A stretch of DNA of 64,000 nucleotides from Marinigracilibium pacificum (GCF_012926615.1 NZ_JABBNU010000009.1:124001-188000); one strand, 5' to 3'; numbered from the stretch's first letter, positions 19,415-28,466 are shown. The notes: generated by a model from the letters alone, not told the origin. Made by a program: numbers and translations.

Positions 19415-20548
19415 TTATATAAAAACATAAATTTCCGAAGCTAAATCACCAGCTTCTTCCTTGACTACACCACTATGAAGCGGATTAGGTAAATCACCTA
19501 AAACCGGTTTTACTAGTGCATTTTTTTTTAATTGTAGTTTAACCTTTGGTATTTCATAAAAAGGTATTTCGGCATCAGATTTAAAAACAATGGTATCTAA
19601 ACCATTCACTTTTATATCTGCACTAGGTACGGTCCCCACCACTATGAAATTATTAACAACATAGGCTGTAGTTGGAGAGCCAGCATCGTTGATACTAAAT
19701 GTATCCAGATTGAAATTATGATTGTTGCTTTTATTTACTACCAGATATTTCCAAAAGGATACCTTTCTGCTAAATTCTATGGCATATTCCTCAACATCAT
19801 CATAGATATGATCCTGAGCTGTATCATAAATGATGTCAACAATTCCATTGATATCCTTTCCTGCCATATCTTCATCTAAATAGACTTTAACTTCCTGAAG
19901 CTTGGTCGTGTCTCCTGAATTCCAGATTTCAATGCGATATTTCCCTTTTGGGCGATCTCTTAAATCTATTTGCTGACTGTATGAATCATTATCTTGTTTA
20001 GAAACAGTTATTGTATCCGGAAAAAGATTTCCGTTTACATCCTTACCGATAGAAACCAAAGTATTATTTGTTTCTTCAAAAACCCGAAACAAAACCTGAG
20101 TTGGTGATCCCGATAGACTAAAGGAATAGCTAAATAATCTTGATTGAATAAAGTCAATTAACTCAAACTCTAATGGTTCGGGTGTAGCAGGATTTATCGA
20201 TGCTGCTGATGGGTTATTTTTGAAATATAATATGTTTGACGAAGAATACTTTTTTGCTGGAGATTCATCCAAATCAGTAATATTTAAAAACTGATTTTTA
20301 TTATTTAGAGACAACTCAAAGGTTAGACGAACATCTTTACCTAAATCTACAAAAGGAGTTGTTTCATCATCTTCAGTTCTATACAAAACTGTTACACCCT
20401 TAGAGGTATGCTTAAACAACATTCGTCCCCCTTTTAAGAGTTTAGTTGTTTCTAAAGAAGGAAATATATTCACACCCTGTGCAAGACCATTTTCATAAAA
20501 GTCATGCTTTATGCTTAAATTAAATAGACGGGTGTATAATATATTCAT
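19415..20548 (-). CDS. Unrecognised eCIS cluster protein, possible cap adaptor
   Basis: I do not recognise a named domain in this 377-aa protein. It starts MNILYTRLFNLSIKHDFYEN, appears rich in beta strands, has no signal peptide and no membrane segment, and ends ...LASEIYVFI. It sits between the DUF4255 terminator gene (3-base gap) and the first sheath gene (16-base gap), so it is surely part of the particle operon. In the described Algoriphagus system two cap proteins close the distal end; by position this could be the adaptor between DUF4255 cap and sheath. That assignment is inference. Confidence 0.75.
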   Translation of the reverse strand: MNILYTRLFNLSIKHDFYENGLAQGVNIFPSLETTKLLKGGRMLFKHTSKGVTVLYRTEDDETTPFVDLGKDVRLTFELSLNNKNQFLNITDLDESPAKKYSSSNILYFKNNPSAASINPATPEPLEFELIDFIQSRLFSYSFSLSGSPTQVLFRVFEETNNTLVSIGKDVNGNLFPDTITVSKQDNDSYSQQIDLRDRPKGKYRIEIWNSGDTTKLQEVKVYLDEDMAGKDINGIVDIIYDTAQDHIYDDVEEYAIEFSRKVSFWKYLVVNKSNNHNFNLDTFSINDAGSPTTAYVVNNFIVVGTVPSADIKVNGLDTIVFKSDAEIPFYEIPKVKLQLKKNALVKPVLGDLPNPLHSGVVKEEAGDLASEIYVFI

Positions 20549-20551
20549 AGC

Positions 20552-21160
20552 TTATTTTCCAGATGAGTTAATTCTAATTTTTTCAATTGGTAAATTAATC
20601 TGCTGAACAGCCTGCTCTTGAAATCTAAGAAGTCTTACCTTGTAGAGTACCGAAGGGAGATATTTTGTACCCAGAACACTCCAAAAGTTGTATAACTGCT
20701 CAAAAGAGTAAGAATATAATTCAACTATCAATTTTTTCAGGTTAGGGTCCCTGTCAACCATAGCAGGAGAATTTTCTTGTGTAAAGACATTTTTGCTTTG
20801 AAAGAATGAAATGACATAAGACAATTGTTTTAAGCCTTCCACATAATCATCTTCTGCAGAATCCTGTTGCTTATCTTGAAAATTGGCTGAAATAAGAATG
20901 TAAAGATTCAGTTTAATTTCAGGGTTAATATGCTCAGTTTGACCATCATTGTTTATAATGGTTGTTTTTTGATCTTTAAAAATTCTTTCCTCTTCGATAT
21001 TAATTAATGACATACCCAATGCCATATCAGGAATCACCACACCACTACTCTCAGTAGCCACGTTTGTGATAAATACCCGGTTTTCATCCGGATCACCAGT
21101 TTTTAACTTTAGATAATCATTAAGTTCAGTTGTCAGAAATTGTAGCGCGGTGTGCAGCAT
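20552..21160 (-). CDS. DUF4255 tail terminator/cap protein (Pvc16/Afp16-like)
   Basis: This 202-aa protein is the first gene of the eCIS operon. The opening LHTALQFLTTELNDYLKLKT, followed by MALGMSLINIEEERIF and later LNLYILISANF, matches the DUF4255/Pvc16 N-terminal family. Members cap the distal end and fix particle length. The length is near normal for the short Bacteroidota form. Upstream lies a 152-base gap after the LuxR-type regulator; the box TATCCTTG on the minus strand at 21215-21222 is one mismatch from the Bacteroidota -7 consensus and could drive the operon. Confidence 0.9.
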   Translation of the reverse strand: MLHTALQFLTTELNDYLKLKTGDPDENRVFITNVATESSGVVIPDMALGMSLINIEEERIFKDQKTTIINNDGQTEHINPEIKLNLYILISANFQDKQQDSAEDDYVEGLKQLSYVISFFQSKNVFTQENSPAMVDRDPNLKKLIVELYSYSFEQLYNFWSVLGTKYLPSVLYKVRLLRFQEQAVQQINLPIEKIRINSSGK

Positions 21161-21214
21161 AAACCCTTACTCCCAATGTTTTAATTAATTGATTTTCCAA
21201 GTTCCAGTCTTTCA

Positions 21215-21222
21215 CAAGGATA
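21215..21222 (-). promoter_or_regulatory. Candidate -7 box of eCIS operon promoter
   Basis: On the minus strand the sequence reads TATCCTTG, one mismatch from the Bacteroidota consensus TAnnTTTG, and lies 55 bases before the first eCIS start codon. No clear -33 TTTG is visible, so this is weak. The remainder of 21161-21312 shows no other signal. Confidence 0.3.
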
Positions 21223-21312
21223 TTCAATCCCCATTTATGGCTATTTTGGAGAAACCAATTATCACGCCTCTAAAAAATAACATCTAACTAATTAATAATC
21301 AATAACATGAAA

Positions 21313-22062
21313 TTAAAGCCAATACACTTTTGAAGCATTCTTAATTAATTCGGCTGTATTCTTTACCTGGAATTTTTCTATCAAATTTTTCCGGTGATTA
21401 ATGGCGGTATGTTCACTTATATAAAGTTTATGCGCTATTTGTTTAGCTGAATAACCGTGAGCAATAAGCTTTAAAACCTGTAACTCCCGACAAGAAACTT
21501 TTTCTGAAGGCGGTTTTTGAAGGTTTAATTGAATAACCTCATTGTCATCACTTCCAGAATTTGACATTTTATAATTTAAATCAGTTTCTTGACTTCCAAA
21601 GTGATACCTTTTCGGGTATATTTTCAGGTTTCCAAATACCTTAGCTGGTTTCTTTTCCTCATCAAAATTCAACAATATCAGGTCTACCAGCAATTTGACA
21701 TAATGCCCATCGCCATGTGTAATTCTAAGGTGACTGGTAAGACAAAGATTTTTATCACTACATGACTGATTCTTTTTAATATCAGTTAACCCTGCAGCAT
21801 ATTGGCTAAGAAGAATAGAATAATCAGAAGGGTGAATAAGAGCAATAAACGCACTTACTCCTCCACTCATCAATTGCTGAGGATCATGACCTAAAATCTT
21901 TGTAGAGGAATTACTAATGAATAAAATCTGGCTGGTACTTAAATCACATAAGAAAAATACAACGGATGAAACTTCATCAAATGGACGCAGGTTTTCTCTT
22001 GAAAGAAGATCGGAATGAGAAATAAACCGAAGGTTTTCTTCCTGTTCTTTATATAAATACAT
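21313..22062 (-). CDS. PAS-like domain, LuxR-type transcriptional regulator
   Basis: A 249-aa regulator. Residues about 25-155 look like a PAS sensor (VVFFLCDLSTSQILFISNSS, then a histidine/aspartate-bearing segment IALIHPSDYSILLSQY). Residues about 185-245 are a LuxR-type helix-turn-helix (SCRELQVLKLIAHGYSAKQI, then YISEHTAINHRKNLIEKFQV). There is no receiver domain. It is transcribed toward the eCIS operon, with 152 bases between its stop and the first eCIS start, so it is a candidate regulator of the injection system or could be cotranscribed with it. The ligand or signal is unknown. Confidence 0.88.
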   Translation of the reverse strand: MYLYKEQEENLRFISHSDLLSRENLRPFDEVSSVVFFLCDLSTSQILFISNSSTKILGHDPQQLMSGGVSAFIALIHPSDYSILLSQYAAGLTDIKKNQSCSDKNLCLTSHLRITHGDGHYVKLLVDLILLNFDEEKKPAKVFGNLKIYPKRYHFGSQETDLNYKMSNSGSDDNEVIQLNLQKPPSEKVSCRELQVLKLIAHGYSAKQIAHKLYISEHTAINHRKNLIEKFQVKNTAELIKNASKVYWL

Positions 22063-22371
22063 AGTCGTGTGGTGTTGGTTTCTAACTTTTTACATATTGA
22101 TTGCCATAAAAAGGGTGCATTAGTGACTAAAACATGTAGTTGTCATTAAAAACCTTCAATCAAGACTTTATACAGAATCTTCTTCCTGATTATTAGCACA
22201 TCAAATGAATAATTGCTAAACAAATGGAAATAATTGGGCCGATATTTTTTCTTTCTTTATGATAAAATTTGAGCAATAACTTTCCATAAGCCGATGTGGC
22301 AGATATGATTTCTAAACCCAAAGATTAATTCGCATAGCTTACTAAAGATACCGATGCCCGGCAATATGAAG

Positions 22372-22393
22372 CAATACCCAAGCTTGGGTATTG
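22372..22393. repeat. Perfect 22-bp palindrome
   Basis: The left half CAATACCCAAG is followed directly by its exact reverse complement. It lies between uxaA and the PAS-LuxR gene, 310 bp upstream of the latter. It may be an operator or a loop-free cruciform; it has no adjoining T-run like a standard terminator. Confidence 0.7.
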
Positions 22394-22413
22394 TTAACTA
22401 AACCCATTTGTTG

Positions 22414-22439
22414 CTTAAATCTGAAAACGAAGATTTAAG
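22414..22439. repeat. Inverted repeat, 9-bp arms
   Basis: The arms CTTAAATCT and AGATTTAAG are perfect and flank an 8-base loop. AT-rich and without a T-run in either direction. It is the middle of three hairpins within about 110 bases downstream of uxaA. The remaining sequence from 22063 to 22371 and 22481 to 22621 shows no gene or clear signal. Confidence 0.55.
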
Positions 22440-22454
22440 TAGAATAAAAATCAA

Positions 22455-22480
22455 AAAAGCCGGTCATACGACCGGCTTTT
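22455..22480 (-). terminator. Rho-independent terminator of the uronate operon
   Basis: Perfect 11-bp arms (AAAAGCCGGTC / GACCGGCTTTT) with loop of four bases, followed on the minus strand by TT and then a T-rich stretch. It lies about 140 bases after the uxaA stop. The same stem sequence recurs in two terminators near the tRNA at 54485 and 54904. Confidence 0.88.
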
Positions 22481-22621
22481 AAACTGTGCTTACTTAAAAC
22501 CCTTTTACAGATAAATTAAATTCACTATTGAAAAAACTTCTCTGCACAAAAGGTAAAACCCTAATAAACATAATCACAGCACATTTTTATACACATAAAA
22601 CACAACTATTACCCTATCTAA

Positions 22622-24250
22622 TTATAAAGAAACCCCTCTTTTCCATGGGATAAAGTCTTCCTGTTGAAGCTCCATTGCCTTGGTTAATTTATTCCCACTG
22701 GCTACTTCTATAATCAGGTCGACTAATTCATCACCCATTTCTTCAATAGTCTTCTTTCCCTCAATAACAGGTCCGGTATTAAAATCAATAATATCTGGCA
22801 TTTTAGCAGCCAGCTTTGTATTACTACTAACTTTGATTACCGGGGTTATCGGATTACCAGTTGGAGTACCCAAACCTGTAGTAAATAATATGATATTAGC
22901 ACCAGACCCGGCCAACCCAGTTGTAGACTCGACATCATTTCCCGGAGTACATAATAAATTCAGGCCTGGCTTTTTAACATATTCAGTATAATCCAGAACA
23001 TCTCTAACAGGTGAGTTCCCTCCCTTTTTGGCTGCTCCGGCAGATTTCATTGCATCTGTTATCAATCCATCTTTGATGTTACCCGGAGATGGGTTCATAT
23101 CAAACCCCGAACCAGAATCAACAGCAGCCTTTTCATAAGTACGCATCAGGTTAATGAATTTATTTACATTTTCATCATCATCCATCCTGTTAATGAGTTC
23201 TTGCTCTACACCACATAATTCCGGAAACTCTGAAAGAATTGCCTTACCTCCCAATTCAGAAATTACATCGGAAACACGTCCTAGCGTTGGGTTTGCTGAT
23301 ATACCCGAAAACCCATCTGAACCACCACATTCAAGACCAATTGACAACTTACTTAATGGTGCTGGTTTTCTTTCAACCTTATTAGCCTCCATTAGACCGT
23401 CTAATGTCCGCGAAATTGCTGCTTTCAACAATTCCTCTTCCGTACCAACCTCCTGCTGATCAAGAATTATTAGTGGCTTTTCAAAATCAGGATTAACTGC
23501 TTTTAAACTATCTTTAAAAAGCTTGATTTGGGCATTTTGGCATCCAAGACTAAGAACAGTAGCACCTGCAACATTCGGATTATTAATATACCCCGACAAT
23601 AGCCTGCACAAAACTTCAGAGTCTTGTCTGATACCGCCACAGCCTCCTTGATGTGTCAGGAACTTCACTCCATCAATATTTTCGAATACAGGCTTTTCAG
23701 ATTGAATTTCAGAATATTGCGCATTGCCATTAGAACCATTTTGACCGACAACGAGTTCGTTTAAAAAATTGACATACTTATTTTCCTTTTCATAACCTAA
23801 AACTCTATAGAAGGCAGCTTTAAGAATTTCAATGTTCCTGTTCTCACAAAACACTAATGGAAACACCAGCCAATAATTAGCCGTTCCTACCTGACCGTCA
23901 TTTCGGTGATACCCCATAAATGTACGTCCCTTCCATTTGGTAATATCAGGTGCTTGGTAAGTACTTTTTGAATCTGTTTTCCCTGTATATTCTGAAGCAC
24001 TATGTTTTATATTATTAACTGTTAGTGCCCCTCCCTCCTTTATTTTTTCTTTTGCCGTTCCTACCAGAACACCATACATTTTGATTTCATTACCTGGCTC
24101 CAAATCCGTTAATGCAAACTTGTGTTTTGCCTGCACATTTTCAAGTAAAGTGTAAGACTTGCCATTCACATCAACTTCAGAACCTTTTGAAAGGTCTGTC
24201 AGGCAAACAGCAATATTATCTGACTTATTAATTGTAATTGCCTGTAACAT
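22622..24250 (-). CDS. uxaA: Altronate dehydratase
   Basis: This 542-aa enzyme dehydrates D-altronate to 2-keto-3-deoxygluconate (KDG) in the cytoplasm. It has the full two-part layout: an N-terminal SAF-like domain (about residues 1-80) and the large catalytic part with GYHRNDGQVGTANYWLVFP, HQGGCGG and GLECGGSDGFSGISANPTLG, which are hallmarks of the altronate/galactarate dehydratase family. Last gene of the uronate operon; it begins inside the end of uxaB (23-base overlap) and is followed by a terminator. Galactarate dehydratase is a related alternative, but the neighbours uxaB and uxaC support altronate. Confidence 0.95.
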   Translation of the reverse strand: MLQAITINKSDNIAVCLTDLSKGSEVDVNGKSYTLLENVQAKHKFALTDLEPGNEIKMYGVLVGTAKEKIKEGGALTVNNIKHSASEYTGKTDSKSTYQAPDITKWKGRTFMGYHRNDGQVGTANYWLVFPLVFCENRNIEILKAAFYRVLGYEKENKYVNFLNELVVGQNGSNGNAQYSEIQSEKPVFENIDGVKFLTHQGGCGGIRQDSEVLCRLLSGYINNPNVAGATVLSLGCQNAQIKLFKDSLKAVNPDFEKPLIILDQQEVGTEEELLKAAISRTLDGLMEANKVERKPAPLSKLSIGLECGGSDGFSGISANPTLGRVSDVISELGGKAILSEFPELCGVEQELINRMDDDENVNKFINLMRTYEKAAVDSGSGFDMNPSPGNIKDGLITDAMKSAGAAKKGGNSPVRDVLDYTEYVKKPGLNLLCTPGNDVESTTGLAGSGANIILFTTGLGTPTGNPITPVIKVSSNTKLAAKMPDIIDFNTGPVIEGKKTIEEMGDELVDLIIEVASGNKLTKAMELQQEDFIPWKRGVSL

Positions 24251-25694
24251 GATTTAATTCTTTTATAGTTTTCTGAGCTCCATTTTCAATAATTAATTCT
24301 AATGATCTGGTTACAGATTGAACAAGAAGGTCTTTGTTAGTCAGTGAACGACTCCAGAAATCTTCATTCCCCAGAACCATTTTGACAAGGTTTTCAGGAG
24401 ATGATTCCGGATCAAGTCCACTGTAAAATTCAAGAACATTAGCATCATCATTAAGAAAACTATGCTTACCCTGCATGCCTTCCATATAAAATCTGATTAA
24501 GCCGGCAAATCCCAGGCAAAGCAATTCTGGTGCTTCACCAGTCTTATTAATATAGTCTTCAATTACCGGAAGTACTCTGACCTTAAACTTAGACATAGAA
24601 TTTAACGCAATAGATTTTAGCTCATGACGAATAAATGGGTTTTGAAATCTTTCAATTACATTATTTGCAAACTCTTCTAATTCCTCCCTGGGTAGATCAA
24701 TAGTTGGAACGATTTCATTAAAAATCACCTTCTTAACAAAATCACCCATAAACTCATCTTCAACAGTTTCTTTAACAGTTTCCAAGCCATACAATAACCC
24801 TATCGGAATCATGGTTGTATGTGCACCATTCAGAATTCTCACCTTTCTTGTCCGATATGGTGTAAGGTCTTCTACGAACTTCACATTAAGACCACTTTTA
24901 CTTGCGGGAAATATATCTTCCAAAGCTTTAGGCCCTTCAATTACCCATAAATGAAAACTTTCTGAAGCAACTACAAGATTATCTTCAAATCCAAGGTCTT
25001 GTTGGATCTGTTTTATTTCATCTCTCGGAAACCCTGGCACAATTCGGTCAACCAGTGTATTTCCAAATGAAACTGACTCTTCAATCCACCTTTGAAATTC
25101 TACAGGCAGAGACCAAAGGCCGATATAGTTCAATATTGCTGCTCTTAGTTTATCTCCATTTCTATCAATTAATTCACACGGAATTATTGCCAGCGTCTTA
25201 CTTTCAATTTCATTTAAATGCTGATATCTATAGAATAAAAATTGTGTAAGCTTACCCGGAAAAGTTATTGCCAATTTACCCTTATCAGGTACATCCTCAT
25301 TTTGAAAAACAATACCTGCTTCAGTAGTATTTGAAATGATCAGCTCCAGTTCTTTTTCAACTGCAAGTTCAAAAAATGCCTTCTGATCATTAAATGGATT
25401 TACACATTGTTGAATACAACTTATTAACCTCGATTCATTTACGATATTTCCACCTGATATTCCGCGCATTAAATGATGGTAAAGGCCATCCTGATCATCA
25501 AGCATATCGACCATACCGTTTTCGATAGGTTGTACAACAGCTACTCCAGCATTATAACTAATCTCATCATTGAGTTTTTGAATCATCCAATCAGCAAATG
25601 CGCGAAGAAAATTTCCTTCACCAAACTGAACAACTTTAACAGGTAGTGTTGCATCCAGATTAGCTGTAGATCTATTTAATTTTTTCATGGTCAT
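24228..25694 (-). CDS. uxaB: Tagaturonate reductase (altronate oxidoreductase)
   Basis: This 488-aa NAD-dependent enzyme reduces tagaturonate to altronate. The N-terminal nucleotide-binding motif is VKVVQFGEGNFLRAF, followed by the mannitol-dehydrogenase C-terminal domain with KVRILNGAHTTMIPIG, where the Lys/Asn/His residues are expected in the active site. Length is normal. The listed start MTMKKLN has an internal alternative at the third codon. It lies 7 bases downstream of the TRAP permease gene and overlaps uxaA, so import and the reductive step are cotranscribed. Fructuronate reductase is a near relative but the operon supports the galacturonate branch. Confidence 0.94.
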   Translation of the reverse strand: MTMKKLNRSTANLDATLPVKVVQFGEGNFLRAFADWMIQKLNDEISYNAGVAVVQPIENGMVDMLDDQDGLYHHLMRGISGGNIVNESRLISCIQQCVNPFNDQKAFFELAVEKELELIISNTTEAGIVFQNEDVPDKGKLAITFPGKLTQFLFYRYQHLNEIESKTLAIIPCELIDRNGDKLRAAILNYIGLWSLPVEFQRWIEESVSFGNTLVDRIVPGFPRDEIKQIQQDLGFEDNLVVASESFHLWVIEGPKALEDIFPASKSGLNVKFVEDLTPYRTRKVRILNGAHTTMIPIGLLYGLETVKETVEDEFMGDFVKKVIFNEIVPTIDLPREELEEFANNVIERFQNPFIRHELKSIALNSMSKFKVRVLPVIEDYINKTGEAPELLCLGFAGLIRFYMEGMQGKHSFLNDDANVLEFYSGLDPESSPENLVKMVLGNEDFWSRSLTNKDLLVQSVTRSLELIIENGAQKTIKELNHVTGNYN

Positions 25695-25701
25695 TTCATT
25701 T

Positions 25702-26991
25702 TTATTTGAATAAATCAGGCAACCACATACTCAGTTCAGGTACATATGTTACTAACATAAGCACGAGTATCATCACTATATAAAGTGGGATAAGTGGCTT
25801 TAGTACCTTTTCAATAGTGGTTTTTGCTACTCCAACCCCAATAAACAAGACTGAACCTACCGGTGGCGTCGCCAGACCAATACATAAGTTCATCACCATG
25901 ATTATTCCAAAATGGATTGGATCGATACCAATGCTTTTCACGACTGGCAAAAAGATCGGAGTGAAGATCAACACAGCCGGAGTCATATCCATAAATATGC
26001 CGACGAACAACAATATCAAATTGATAGTCAGAAGAACAACAAACTTATTTTCACTCAACCCGAGTAACATGTCACTGATAGTTTGAGGAATATCTGCATA
26101 TGACATCACCCACGACATGCTCATAGAAGTCCCAATCAATAGCATAACAATTGCAGTGGTAGCTACAGAATTAAGGAATATAAGCCGCAGTTTAGAAAGC
26201 GATAATTCTTTATATATCAAGGCAAGTATTAAAGTGTATAATACTGCAATACCAGAAGCTTCCGTAGCAGTAAATATTCCTGAAACGATCCCCCCTATAA
26301 CTACAACTAGTAAAAATAGACTTGGTAATGCATCAAAAAATGTCTTGATCATTTCTTTGAAAGGCACTCGTTCTCCAGTAGGGTAGTTTTTTCTTTTTGC
26401 CCAAACACCGGCAGCAACCATAAGTGCCAGACCTGTAATAATTCCGGGGATATATCCTGCGAGAAATAATGCCGCTATAGATGCACCTCCACTTGCTAAT
26501 GAGTATACAATCAGAACATTTGAAGGCGGGATAACTAATCCTGTTGTGGAAGAAGTAATATTTATCGCAGCACCGAATTCTTTAGAATAACCTTCCTTTT
26601 CCATTCTTGGGCCAAGAATACTGCCCATTGCTGAAGCAGCAGCTGCGGCAGAACCTGAAATTGCCCCAAAAAGCATAGCCGCAACGATATTTACGTAAGC
26701 TAATCCTCCTGGTAAAGAACCAACCAGCGCCTTTGCAAACCTTATCAATCGATTTGCTATACCTCCCTGATTCATTACCTGACCTGCCAAAATAAAAAAC
26801 GGAATGGCCAGCAAAGCAAAACTATCGAGTCCAGTAGCCATACGCTGGGCAATGGTGGTAAATGATGGGATCGGAGAAATAGATACAAGCATTGTCACCA
26901 AGCTAGCCAGACCAATACTCCATCCTACCGGCACACCAATTGCCAATAGTAACAAAAAAACACAAACTAAAACGAGGATTTCAACTAACAT
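25702..26991 (-). CDS. TRAP transporter large permease (DctM-type)
   Basis: This 429-aa inner-membrane protein is the large permease that couples substrate entry to an ion gradient. It has about 12 hydrophobic segments from the first residues (LVEILVLVCVFLLLLAIGVP) to the C-terminus, and the family motifs FAGQ-like IPFFILAGQVMNQGG and ASAMGSILGPRMEKEGY, NITSSTTGLVIPPSN. It overlaps the small permease gene by 11 bases. Given the operon, the substrate is most likely galacturonate or a short oligogalacturonide. Confidence 0.95.
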   Translation of the reverse strand: MLVEILVLVCVFLLLLAIGVPVGWSIGLASLVTMLVSISPIPSFTTIAQRMATGLDSFALLAIPFFILAGQVMNQGGIANRLIRFAKALVGSLPGGLAYVNIVAAMLFGAISGSAAAAASAMGSILGPRMEKEGYSKEFGAAINITSSTTGLVIPPSNVLIVYSLASGGASIAALFLAGYIPGIITGLALMVAAGVWAKRKNYPTGERVPFKEMIKTFFDALPSLFLLVVVIGGIVSGIFTATEASGIAVLYTLILALIYKELSLSKLRLIFLNSVATTAIVMLLIGTSMSMSWVMSYADIPQTISDMLLGLSENKFVVLLTINLILLFVGIFMDMTPAVLIFTPIFLPVVKSIGIDPIHFGIIMVMNLCIGLATPPVGSVLFIGVGVAKTTIEKVLKPLIPLYIVMILVLMLVTYVPELSMWLPDLFK

Positions 26992-27454
26992 GCTTACCTC
27001 CTCTCAGTTCAAGAATTTCTATAAGCTTATAATAAATTACCAGTAATCCGCTTAATGGTAACACCATGTATACCCATGCCAGGGGAATCCCCAATGCAGG
27101 ACTATTCTGACCAAGAATACTTGTTATATAAACCAGTCGTGTGCCCCCAATAACAAATACAGTGATAGAAAATACTATTATAAGTAGATTAATTACAACT
27201 TGTAATTTATCTCTGTTTGGTTTTTCAAGTGAGTCCGGAAAAAGTGTAATTGCAAGATGCATCTTTTGACCAGCGGCATAAGCTGCTCCAAGCACTCCAA
27301 TCCAAATAAGACAATACCTGGATAATTCTTCAGTTACAGAACTTGGAGAATTCAAAATATACCTGGAAAACACCTGCCATAGTACAGCCAAAAGCATTAC
27401 TGCCAGCATTCCAATCAAAAAACCGCTTAATAATTTATCTACCTTATTTTTCAT
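26981..27454 (-). CDS. TRAP transporter small permease (DctQ-type)
   Basis: This 157-aa protein has four predicted membrane helices and the DctQ features RYILNSPSSVTEELSRYCLI and WIGVLGAAYAAGQKMHLAI. It partners the large permease encoded next (11-base overlap) and the binding protein encoded before it (11-base overlap). Confidence 0.94.
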   Translation of the reverse strand: MKNKVDKLLSGFLIGMLAVMLLAVLWQVFSRYILNSPSSVTEELSRYCLIWIGVLGAAYAAGQKMHLAITLFPDSLEKPNRDKLQVVINLLIIVFSITVFVIGGTRLVYITSILGQNSPALGIPLAWVYMVLPLSGLLVIYYKLIEILELRGGKHVS

Positions 27455-28466
27455 TTCTCATGTTTTCTATTTGGGTTATCAGTCCGGCCATTTTTTCATC
27501 CTTTTTGTATTCATCATACATCTCGTCAATCCTGTCTTTGAATTCTGATTTTTCAGGATAGATCACTTCTACTCCGGCTGCTTGAACTACTCTCAATGCT
27601 TCTTCTTCAGCTTCCATCCACAGCTTACGTTGATACTCAGTGGACTCATCAGCAGCTTCCATTAGCCATTGTTTTTCTTGATCATCCAGAGAATTCCAAA
27701 CAATTGTAGACATTATCAGAACATCGGGTAACATCGTATGCTCGTCGATTGTATAGAATTTACAAACCTCGTAATGTCTGGAAAATTGAAAACTCGGTGG
27801 GTTATTTTCAGCACCATCAACAATACCTTGTTGTAGAGCGGTATAAAGTTCTCCCCATGAAATCGGTGTTGGAGAGCCACCCAATGAACGAACCATATCC
27901 ATTGCAGAGACGCTTTCCATCACTCTTATTTTCAACCCATTTAAATCAGACGGATTGTTAACTGGTCGAGCTTTAGTATAAAAACTTCTGCTTCCGGCAT
28001 CATAAAATGTGATCCCCTTAAGCCAAAATTCCTCACTTTCAGAAAGAAGCTCTTGACCAACTTCACCATCAAGTACTCTGAATGCATGGTCTCTGTCTTC
28101 GAATAGAAAAGGAAGGCCAAAGATTTTCATTCCCGGAGCAAAATTCTCAAGAGTCCCGGATGAAACTTTAGTCATCCCAAGACTACCGATTTGTAATAAC
28201 TCGACCAATTCCCTTTCAGAACCAAGTTGCTGACCCGGATAGATTTTAATCGTGAGTTTACCATCGGATTTTTCTTTTAATCGGTCAGCCATATAAACCA
28301 TCCCTTTGTGTACAGGATGACTCGTGTCCAAAGCATGACCAAGCTTGATCTCTCTTTTGTCGCCAGTCCGGTCACAGCCGAATTGAAAAATGGCAAACGA
28401 TAAAATCAGGGTTATATTTAGTATAATTTTAGATCTCAAAACCGAAGTATTTTTCTGCATTTGCAT
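27444..28466 (-). CDS. TRAP transporter substrate-binding lipoprotein (DctP-type)
   Basis: A 340-aa periplasmic solute receptor. A signal sequence ends in a lipobox-like FQFGC near residue 30, so the protein is probably lipid-anchored. The mature part has the DctP-type regions LGHALDTSHPVHKGMVYMAD, KIYPGQQLGSERELVELLQ and the C-terminal helix-rich segment; the uronate-binding arginine region IRVMESVSAMDMVRSLGG is present. The start lies inside the uxaC gene (38-base overlap); no later ATG would keep the signal peptide, so the overlap seems real. It should bind galacturonate or a related uronate. Confidence 0.94.
   Translation of the reverse strand: MQMQKNTSVLRSKIILNITLILSFAIFQFGCDRTGDKREIKLGHALDTSHPVHKGMVYMADRLKEKSDGKLTIKIYPGQQLGSERELVELLQIGSLGMTKVSSGTLENFAPGMKIFGLPFLFEDRDHAFRVLDGEVGQELLSESEEFWLKGITFYDAGSRSFYTKARPVNNPSDLNGLKIRVMESVSAMDMVRSLGGSPTPISWGELYTALQQGIVDGAENNPPSFQFSRHYEVCKFYTIDEHTMLPDVLIMSTIVWNSLDDQEKQWLMEAADESTEYQRKLWMEAEEEALRVVQAAGVEVIYPEKSEFKDRIDEMYDEYKKDEKMAGLITQIENMRNEK

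Noticed and set aside
3896-21160. Prophage or R-type tailocin instead of eCIS
   Set aside because: There are no capsid, terminase, portal, integrase or lysis genes, and the DUF4255, DUF5908, LysM and PAAR genes in this order mark an eCIS.
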